The notes under the pieces: generated by a model | The model's database searches: none | What the model was told of the DNA's origin: nothing | The model's input: only the letters and a program-made list of their open reading frames with translations | In this document: in pieces, positions 24,884-30,594 of the stretch | How positions within the stretch are numbered: the first letter of the stretch is position 1 | How the letters are laid out: each line of letters starts with the position of its first letter | Assembly (NCBI GenBank): GCA_023393165.1 | Contig: JAEWMJ010000036.1 | Location: forward strand, 1 to 64,000 | Direction of reading: 5' to 3' | Origin: Bacillota bacterium | GTDB taxonomy: Bacteria > Bacillota > Clostridia > Christensenellales > Christensenellaceae | DNA: 64,000 bases | Program-made: the position numbers and the translations under genes

Positions 24884-25846
24884 ATGACCAATAAATCGTC
24901 CATCCGCCTGAATCTGGAGGACAGCAAAAAAACCGCGCTGGTCTTGAAAGCGCTTTCGTCCGAATCACGGGTTAAGATACTGCGCAGCATCGTCAGGCAG
25001 CCGGCTATCCATTCCGAGCTGGCGGCTTCCCTTAAAATACCGCTTTCCACAATGACAATGCACCTTAAAATATTAGAGGAAGCGGGTCTGATCACGGTAA
25101 CGCCGGTTCCGGGTACGCGCGGCTCGCAAAAGCGGTGCGGCGCTGCGGTTGACAGCATAACATTGGATATCATGCAAAGCATGCCTGAAACAAACGCCTC
25201 GGATCTGCTGTTCCGTGAGGATATGCCCATAGGCAATTACTTTGATTACCGCGTCACCGCGCCGTGCGGGATTGCTTCCGAGCGCGGCTATATATCCCAT
25301 GACGACGACCCCGACGGTTTTTCCGATCCCGGGCGTTTTGCCGCGCAGATCATATGGCTTTCCCTGGGGTATCTGGAATACCGGTTCCCGGTAAAGCCGC
25401 TGTTTACGCCGGGATACCGGGTGGAGCGCATTGAGTTTTTGTTTGAAATGTGTTCCGAGACCTTTTGCTACAACGAGGATTGGCGTTCGGACGTAAGCCT
25501 GTGGATCAACGGTCACGAGATCGGCCTGATCGAGTGTCCGGGAGACCACGGCGGACGCAGAGGCCGCCTGAATCCCGGCTGGTGGCCGGATTACGCCACC
25601 CAGTTCGGCGATCTTCACCATGTAACCATCACAAACACCGGGTGCGCGATCGATTCCCAGCCCGCCGGCAGGCATACGCTTTCTTCGCTTTCCATGAACG
25701 CTGAAAACGGCATCCGCATCCGGATAGGTGTAAAACCGGACGCGCGCTACGCGGGAGGGTTCAACCTGTTTGGGGAAAAGTTCGGGGATTTTGGCCACGG
25801 CATCGTCATGCAGGCGTACGGCAAACGTCCCGCCCCGCAAATCTAA
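24884..25846 (+). CDS. ArsR-type winged-helix regulator with large C-terminal domain
   Basis: Regulator of 320 residues. The N-terminal ArsR/SmtB-like helix-turn-helix (about 15-90) includes L-S-S-E-S-R-V-K-I-L and S-T-M-T-M-H-L-K-I-L-E-E-A-G-L-I. No metal-binding cysteine cluster is seen in it. The remaining 220 residues form a domain I do not recognise, rich in W, Y and G, probably a beta-sandwich sensing a carbohydrate or aglycone. It starts after AGAGGTG and is divergent from the FAD-MFS-DUF2804-GH2 operon, which it likely controls. Confidence 0.78.
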   Translation: MTNKSSIRLNLEDSKKTALVLKALSSESRVKILRSIVRQPAIHSELAASLKIPLSTMTMHLKILEEAGLITVTPVPGTRGSQKRCGAAVDSITLDIMQSMPETNASDLLFREDMPIGNYFDYRVTAPCGIASERGYISHDDDPDGFSDPGRFAAQIIWLSLGYLEYRFPVKPLFTPGYRVERIEFLFEMCSETFCYNEDWRSDVSLWINGHEIGLIECPGDHGGRRGRLNPGWWPDYATQFGDLHHVTITNTGCAIDSQPAGRHTLSSLSMNAENGIRIRIGVKPDARYAGGFNLFGEKFGDFGHGIVMQAYGKRPAPQI

Positions 25847-25865
25847 CCCTATAAAAATGATTCCT

Positions 25866-26549
25866 TTATATCATCTTGCTCACTTTGTTTTTCAATTTCA
25901 GGCAGTCGTTGAGATGCACGATCTGGTGCCGGGTAATTGGCATCAAAAGCAATCCGGCTATCGTTTTTCTGCCCCAGAAATCAAGCAGCCACACGGAATC
26001 CGGATGTTCCGTCACTCCGCCCTGCCGTAATATTTGATCCGTCCCATCCGGAGTTACCTTGCGTTTTAAATCTTTTGCGGTAAGGCCGCTCACAATGGAG
26101 CGCGTCTTTTGGCCCACGGCGTTTCTGTATGCAAAAAGCTGGTCAATGTTCAGATTTTGGCTTAGCGCAATGATCTCCTCGTCCGTCATTGCATTTCCAG
26201 TATCGGCTGCAATGGCATTGAGCCTGATTTTCCATTCGCCGTCAAATACCTGGTGCCCGCCCGCAATCAGCAGGTTTGCAACCAGATCTTCAATGCGCGT
26301 GATATGCCATACGTTCCACGCGAGCGTAACGTCTTTTTTTGTGGGCATAATGGAATAAGACGATTTTTCAATTCCATCAAATACCTCGCCCAAATATGTG
26401 GGGCCGGAAGAGCCGCTGACGGAAGACGCGTGCACAATGCCGTGCAGCTTAAGCGTCAGGCTGATTGCCTCGTCAATGCATTCGGGTATTCCCACGATTT
26501 CACGCAGCCGCGCGTTTTTGGGATTCCAATCTTTGCTCAGGCTAAACAT
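25866..26549 (-). CDS. DinB-like four-helix metalloprotein
   Basis: Protein of 227 residues with the spaced histidines typical of the DinB/YfiT superfamily: W-N-V-W-H-I-T-R-I-E-D near residue 82 and I-T-R-H-Q-I-V-H-L-N-D near 211. These residues usually hold a divalent metal in a four-helix bundle, as in thiol transferases and detoxifying enzymes. Substrate unknown. It starts after AAGGGTGG and is divergent from the TetR operon. It converges on the ArsR-type gene. Confidence 0.65.
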   Translation of the reverse strand: MFSLSKDWNPKNARLREIVGIPECIDEAISLTLKLHGIVHASSVSGSSGPTYLGEVFDGIEKSSYSIMPTKKDVTLAWNVWHITRIEDLVANLLIAGGHQVFDGEWKIRLNAIAADTGNAMTDEEIIALSQNLNIDQLFAYRNAVGQKTRSIVSGLTAKDLKRKVTPDGTDQILRQGGVTEHPDSVWLLDFWGRKTIAGLLLMPITRHQIVHLNDCLKLKNKVSKMI

Positions 26550-26677
26550 GATTCCACCCTTTCATCCGGTTATGCTTTCCGTTATTGATATACTGCTATA
26601 TTTTAACATATTCACGCACGGCAGCATATATAAAATTCATCTGCCCAAAACATATTTGAATATCACCAAAAACACGC

Positions 26678-26733
26678 TTGACACACTCCCGGATTTGGGC
26701 TATTATAGTTATTGACCCTAAGTCAATAACTAT
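26678..26733 (+). promoter_or_regulatory. TetR-operon promoter with perfect palindromic operator
   Basis: TTGACA (26678-26683), 17 bp, TATTAT (26701-26706) is near consensus. ATAGTTATTGAC (26705-26716), CCTAA, GTCAATAACTAT (26722-26733) is a perfect 12-bp inverted repeat over the start site. It lies 14 bp before the TetR gene and is very likely its autoregulatory site. Confidence 0.85.
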
Positions 26734-26747
26734 AAGGAGGTGCGTTC

Positions 26748-27377
26748 ATGCCAAGACCGGTAAAAAAAACCGCCGACCAATGGAAGCAGGATATACTGCA
26801 TGCGGCGCAGTCGCTTTTTATTTCCAAAGGATACGCGGAAACCTCCGTACACGATATCATGGAAGCAGCAGGCGGCGCAAAGGGCATGTTTTACCGTTCC
26901 TTTGAGAGCAAGGAAGAAATACTGAACGCCATCGTGGCCGGATGGGCGGACGCCTACGCGCGCGCCGTTACCGGAGTCCTGCAAGACCCGGATACCTCAT
27001 TCGGCGATAAATTCGCCCGGATTTTAGGCGTAATTGCTGAAATGTCCCAAAAAACATCCGGAATGGAAGCGTTTTTCACCTCCGATAATGAAATCATGCT
27101 GAACCGGCTTGCAAAGAAAATGACGGCAACATTTGTCCCCCTGCTCTCCCGGGTCCTGCAATCCGGAATGGAAGAAGGGGTACTGCATATAGACGATCCT
27201 GTGTTTTACGCCAATTATATCATACACGGCGCATTGGGAGCACTCAACTATGGCGGCGGTACTCCCGGCCAAAATATCGCCGCCAACTTAAAAAACCTAC
27301 CCAATGCCGTTGCCGGCACGCTGCAAATGGACGTAAACGCCCTTGCAGGCGGTTTTAACCGGAAGGGAGAAAAGTAA
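26748..27377 (+). CDS. TetR/AcrR family regulator
   Basis: Repressor-type protein of 209 residues. The N-terminal helix-turn-helix spans about 13-60, with S-K-G-Y-A-E-T-S-V-H-D-I-M-E-A-A-G-G-A-K-G-M-F-Y. The C-terminal ligand domain is helical and unassigned. It starts after AAGGAGGTGCG and heads an operon with a 52-residue Cys-rich protein and a four-helix membrane protein. The palindrome over its promoter indicates autoregulation. The divergent DinB-like gene may also be a target. Confidence 0.88.
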   Translation: MPRPVKKTADQWKQDILHAAQSLFISKGYAETSVHDIMEAAGGAKGMFYRSFESKEEILNAIVAGWADAYARAVTGVLQDPDTSFGDKFARILGVIAEMSQKTSGMEAFFTSDNEIMLNRLAKKMTATFVPLLSRVLQSGMEEGVLHIDDPVFYANYIIHGALGALNYGGGTPGQNIAANLKNLPNAVAGTLQMDVNALAGGFNRKGEK

Positions 27378-27536
27378 ATGCCGCAGCCCCAAACAGAAAA
27401 ATGCCCCTGCAAAAAAACAAGCTGCAAGCGGCATGGCGATTGCCCGTCATGCCTCACGCATCATAAAAAATCTCTGCCATATTGTAAAAGGAACAGAAAG
27501 GAATTCTCAAATGAATTATCCGGAAAACAGTTTTAA
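27378..27536 (+). CDS. Small Cys-rich protein, 52 residues
   Basis: An open frame begins at the base after the TetR stop, behind GGAAGGGAG, and ends 26 bp inside the next gene. The product starts M-P-Q-P-Q-T-E-K and has six cysteines in the order C-P-C, C-K-R-H-G-D-C-P-S-C, and Y-C-K-R, with His20 (approx.), H-H and basic residues between. This spacing looks like a compact zinc- or iron-binding knuckle. I have an impression of similar short proteins in anaerobes but cannot name a family. Tight coupling on both sides supports it being real. Confidence 0.65.
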   Translation: MPQPQTEKCPCKKTSCKRHGDCPSCLTHHKKSLPYCKRNRKEFSNELSGKQF

Positions 27537-27957
27537 CAAAAAAAACTTCCCTGCCGCAATAGCCGGCGGTATCTTATCTGCCGCGCTCGGCGTACTGGCG
27601 CTGGTTTTGCTGCATATATCCGGGTTCCCGTACACAGTATATGTGCCAATCCTGATGGCCTGCGTCGCCCTGGCGTCATTCCTGTTTTCCTTGGCCTTTT
27701 TGACCGGCCTTATGCTCAAAAGAATGAATAACGGCAGCCATCCCATGCCCAAAAAAAGCGTTCAATGGTCTTACCTGCTTTCCTTAAGCCCGGCAATACT
27801 GATTATCGCTCCGCTTGCCGTAATCCTGCCATCGGCGCAGGGAATTTCCTATGCGGTATATCTGCCCGTCTTTATTGCATTATTGATCGGAGCGGCAATG
27901 TTGCTGATTGTTTCCGCAATAGGATGGTTTTCCGCATACAGGCAGCTTAAAAAATAA
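27511..27957 (+). CDS. Four-helix integral membrane protein
   Basis: Protein of 148 residues, family not recognised. Four hydrophobic segments lie at about 13-35, 43-66, 85-105 and 110-135, with short positively charged ends. The start at 27511 follows GAAAGGAATTCTCAA; the longer upstream frame overlaps the small Cys-rich gene and lacks support. It is the last gene of the TetR operon and converges on the condensation-domain gene with 16 bp between stops. A TetR-controlled small membrane protein could be a transport or stress component, but this is a guess. Confidence 0.7.
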   Translation: MNYPENSFNKKNFPAAIAGGILSAALGVLALVLLHISGFPYTVYVPILMACVALASFLFSLAFLTGLMLKRMNNGSHPMPKKSVQWSYLLSLSPAILIIAPLAVILPSAQGISYAVYLPVFIALLIGAAMLLIVSAIGWFSAYRQLKK

Positions 27958-27973
27958 TTCCGGCAGCCTCCGC

Positions 27974-29278
27974 TCAATTACCCAGAAGCAATGCTTTTGC
28001 GCGCCCGAACAGGGCGGATACAGAGGCCGGATCCAGATCCGCTTCCGCGTACCGCAGGCAGAAATACATCGCGTTGTTTACCGTAATCACGCCCGCGATA
28101 AAATCGTTGGATGCGAATAACGGGGGAATAAAATACATCTCCTCAAGTGAAAAGTGTTCATATATCGCCGTTTGCCTGCCAAGATTTGATACACCCAGGC
28201 CCTCGGATGGAACGCCGCATAAGATGCCGCACAGTTTTTGCGCGGTTTTATTCCGGTACCCGCCGGAACCGGCAAAGTTTACGGCGTCAAGCAACGTATC
28301 GTCCAGCGCGTCCAGCAGCCCTAAAACAATCAGCCTTGTATGATCGTCTTTCAGCTTGGCTTTAAGCTGTCCGCCCGTTTTTCCCGCATTTGCCCAGAAA
28401 TCGAGCGAGTCATCATAATCCGCCTGAATAAATACACCCGACACGTAGTTTCCCATGCTGTCCAAAGGGTCTGCTACCATCTCTTTTCTGATATTGCATG
28501 AAACGCCGAGATAGGAGGATTGTATGCCCGCCTCCCTGCGCGCGGCAAAAAACGCCGTGGAAACGGCTTCGTTCACCGTAACGTTATGCCTGCGGCAATT
28601 GAATATGACCGTGGCCGTTTCATCCGGGCTCAGAAAAAATGTGCTTAAAGCGGGTTTCTTATTAAAATTATAATCTTGATACAGCGCCGAATAATCGCCG
28701 TAAGAAAAGCGCTTCCCGCTCCTTCGATAATTTCTGTTAAGACTCTTTGCAAGCAGCCTGCCCAGAAACCCGGGGCGCGCGGCTTTTGGGAGCGCGGACG
28801 CGTCCTGTATGATCGGCGGAAGCAATTGCGCGCCGTCCGTTTTTCCGTCAAGAGCGTTCAGGAGGTCGCGCATAAAAAAGTAAAACGAAAGCCCGTCGCC
28901 AAGCATGTGATGCCCCAGCGCCGTAATTGTTGTGGCCCCCGCCGAGTAAGCGACGCGTATCCTCATAAGCGGACCTTTTTCAAAATCAAACGGCTTGTGA
29001 TTTGACCGGGTGATCCACTGCTGCCAGGACTCATTACAGCTGTTTTCTGAAAATTCTATAAGGATCGGTTTGGATGAGTTCAGTTTATAGAAGGCAACAT
29101 TGTTTTCATCGAATACGATGGCAGAAGCCAAAAGCGGATGCTTGAAACACATCGCTTTTAATGCAGCGCGTATCCTGCCGGCCTCAATTACCTTTGATAT
29201 TCCGGCGGTGATTCCCACATGGATATCGGGAGAAAATAAATGCTCCCGTTCGGTATTGATACGGATAAGCATATCCAT
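27974..29278 (-). CDS. Stand-alone condensation-domain (BAHD/NRPS-C-like) acyltransferase
   Basis: Protein of 434 residues with the catalytic motif L-G-H123-H124-M-L-G-D128-G129, the HHxxxDG signature of NRPS condensation domains and related acyltransferases such as alcohol acetyltransferase and PapA5. The length matches one complete C domain with two chloramphenicol-acetyltransferase-like lobes. There is no carrier or adenylation domain in the window. It probably transfers an acyl group to an alcohol, amine or peptide. It starts after AAGGGGC, 112 bp downstream of two Nif11-type peptides and a Cys-rich small protein on the same strand, which could be its substrates or partners. Confidence 0.78.
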   Translation of the reverse strand: MDMLIRINTEREHLFSPDIHVGITAGISKVIEAGRIRAALKAMCFKHPLLASAIVFDENNVAFYKLNSSKPILIEFSENSCNESWQQWITRSNHKPFDFEKGPLMRIRVAYSAGATTITALGHHMLGDGLSFYFFMRDLLNALDGKTDGAQLLPPIIQDASALPKAARPGFLGRLLAKSLNRNYRRSGKRFSYGDYSALYQDYNFNKKPALSTFFLSPDETATVIFNCRRHNVTVNEAVSTAFFAARREAGIQSSYLGVSCNIRKEMVADPLDSMGNYVSGVFIQADYDDSLDFWANAGKTGGQLKAKLKDDHTRLIVLGLLDALDDTLLDAVNFAGSGGYRNKTAQKLCGILCGVPSEGLGVSNLGRQTAIYEHFSLEEMYFIPPLFASNDFIAGVITVNNAMYFCLRYAEADLDPASVSALFGRAKALLLGN

Positions 29279-29390
29279 ATATTTGCCCCTTGTCTGAATA
29301 AAGTTCCATGCCTATCATATCACGCCGCCCGCAAAATTGATATTAATAATCCATGCAAAAAAAGAACTTCCGGATCTTTGCCCGCGCTGT

Positions 29391-29720
29391 TTACCGCCCG
29401 GCGGCATCCAAAACCGCGACCTGTTCGATAGCTTGCTGCACGGCCAGCACTGCGGATGTGATGGACGCTTCTATACATTCAACCGGACTATATTTTCCCG
29501 ACGCCAGCATGTCCAGATCCTCATCCGAAAGTTTTTTGGCGTCAAAACAACGGTACGCCTCGTTTAAGTCGCCTTCTGAAATCTTAAAACCCGCCTCTTT
29601 GGCGAAAGAGATAAGCAATTCTGTTTTTCCTTCTCTCAGGTTCAAATTCTTAAACTGTTCAAACAATTCCTGATTTTCTCCAAGTGTTGCGACAAACCTG
29701 GACAAATGATTTTTTGACAT
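29391..29720 (-). CDS. Nif11-type leader peptide (RiPP precursor candidate)
   Basis: Protein of 109 residues. Residues 1-75 follow the Nif11/NHLP pattern: helical start (S-K-N-H-L-S-R-F), L-L-I-S-F-A-K-E-A-G-F-K-I-S-E-G-D-L near 35-52 and L-S-D-E-D-L-D-M-L-A-S-G near 64-75, where leader cleavage normally occurs. The remaining 34 residues (K-Y-S-P-V-E-C82...) hold one Cys and several Ser/Thr. This is not a typical lanthipeptide core. The start at 29720 is chosen because GAGGTG lies 6 bases upstream. No LanM, radical-SAM or cyclodehydratase gene is nearby, so the modification, if any, is unknown. Confidence 0.75.
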   Translation of the reverse strand: MSKNHLSRFVATLGENQELFEQFKNLNLREGKTELLISFAKEAGFKISEGDLNEAYRCFDAKKLSDEDLDMLASGKYSPVECIEASITSAVLAVQQAIEQVAVLDAAGR

Positions 29721-29789
29721 TTTGCACACCTCATAAGTTTTCATGTTAAAGCTTTGTTTGGGCAGCGGCCGGCTTGTGAGACCGTATCG

Positions 29790-30125
29790 CTAGGCGTCCG
29801 TCCTGTCGCTGCATAAAGGGTCCCATCGCAGCAGCCGCAGCGTCGTCAGGACTTTTGTGTTCTCACGAACGCCGTCTGTTATTTGGGAATTGACCGCAAC
29901 AGGAAAATCAGCGGCCAAATCTTCTTCTTCCTCTTCCATGAATTTGATTGCCCCTATTTCAACCAGTACCTCCCTTAATTCTTCAGGTGTAAACCGGAGC
30001 TCCGCCGCCTCCGCAAAAGAGACAAGCCCTTCCGGAGTATCCGGCTTAAGCTCATTGAATTCCTGTTTCAGATCGTTGTTCATGATCAGTTCCGCCAAAA
30101 AATATATTGCGTTTTCCTTTGACAC
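29790..30125 (-). CDS. Second Nif11-like small protein
   Basis: Protein of 111 residues starting at GTG behind AGGGGGAAT. The first 60 residues resemble the Nif11 leader next to it: F-L-A-E-L-I-M-N-N-D-L-K, then L-V-S-F-A-E-A-A-E-L-R-F-T-P-E-E-L-R-E-V-L. Instead of the usual L-S-D-E-E-L-x-x-V-A-G-G it has an acidic run (M-E-E-E-E-E-D-L) at 63-70, then a polar tail of about 40 residues with one Cys. It may be a divergent precursor, a decoy leader or a partner protein. It sits 69 bp upstream of the first Nif11 gene. Confidence 0.65.
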   Translation of the reverse strand: MSKENAIYFLAELIMNNDLKQEFNELKPDTPEGLVSFAEAAELRFTPEELREVLVEIGAIKFMEEEEEDLAADFPVAVNSQITDGVRENTKVLTTLRLLRWDPLCSDRTDA

Positions 30126-30151
30126 TCTTGATTCCCCCTGTTTCTTTAATG

Positions 30152-30430
30152 CTACTCTTTTATTCTTTTACAGTATCCAAACAGATCACATTCAAATATA
30201 TACGTTACGGTGAGTTTTGTACTATCCGGTAGAGATTCCCAGATGCTGCAACAGGGGCAGATTCTGGTGTATACGGCGCCCGTTATGGAATTTACCTTGC
30301 TTAAACAAATTTCTGAACAAGGGAATTGCTTCTCCGGCACGGCGCATTTATCTTTCGTATCCTGATTATCCCAAATATCATTAAGACGGCCGATACCCAA
30401 AGGCGTGCCGAAAACTTTTTCATCTGCCAC
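30152..30430 (-). CDS. Cys-rich 92-residue protein, first gene of the Nif11 operon
   Basis: Family not recognised. A GTG start at 30430 lies 7 bases after GGAGGTGA. Residues 1-28 are polar and acidic. Eight cysteines follow at about 29, 38, 42, 58, 60, 61, 81 and 87, including I-C-P-C-C. There is no signal peptide or hydrophobic helix. It could be a third precursor peptide with a short leader, or a metal-binding accessory. It is the promoter-proximal gene, 26 bp before the second Nif11-like gene, so all three are probably cotranscribed. Confidence 0.6.
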   Translation of the reverse strand: MADEKVFGTPLGIGRLNDIWDNQDTKDKCAVPEKQFPCSEICLSKVNSITGAVYTRICPCCSIWESLPDSTKLTVTYIFECDLFGYCKRIKE

Positions 30431-30465
30431 CTGCTTTCACCTCCAACTTTATATATATTTATTTT

Positions 30466-30505
30466 ATTATAAATTACGGACAACTAACAAAATCGCTAAC
30501 AAAAT
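30466..30505 (-). promoter_or_regulatory. Activator-type promoter with tandem direct repeat
   Basis: A consensus TATAAT (30471-30466, minus strand) precedes the small-peptide operon by about 35 bp. The -35 position (about 30494-30489) reads GATTTT, a poor match. Two identical 10-mers, CTAACAAAAT at 30484-30493 and 30496-30505 on the plus strand, cover it with a 12-bp period. Tandem repeats over the -35 are the mode of action of SARP/OmpR-type winged-helix activators, and a regulator with such a domain is encoded divergently 90 bp away. Confidence 0.6.
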
Positions 30506-30594
30506 TTGATATTTTTGAGAAATTATATTGATTGCGAACGGTTGTCAGTATAAAATAGTATTATGGTATACAAACAGATGGAGCATGACATCAG

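Noticed and set aside
29391..30430. Classical lanthipeptide cluster
   Set aside because: The Nif11 core has one Cys and no LanM, LanB/C, protease-transporter or radical-SAM gene lies within the window, so only the leader type is claimed.
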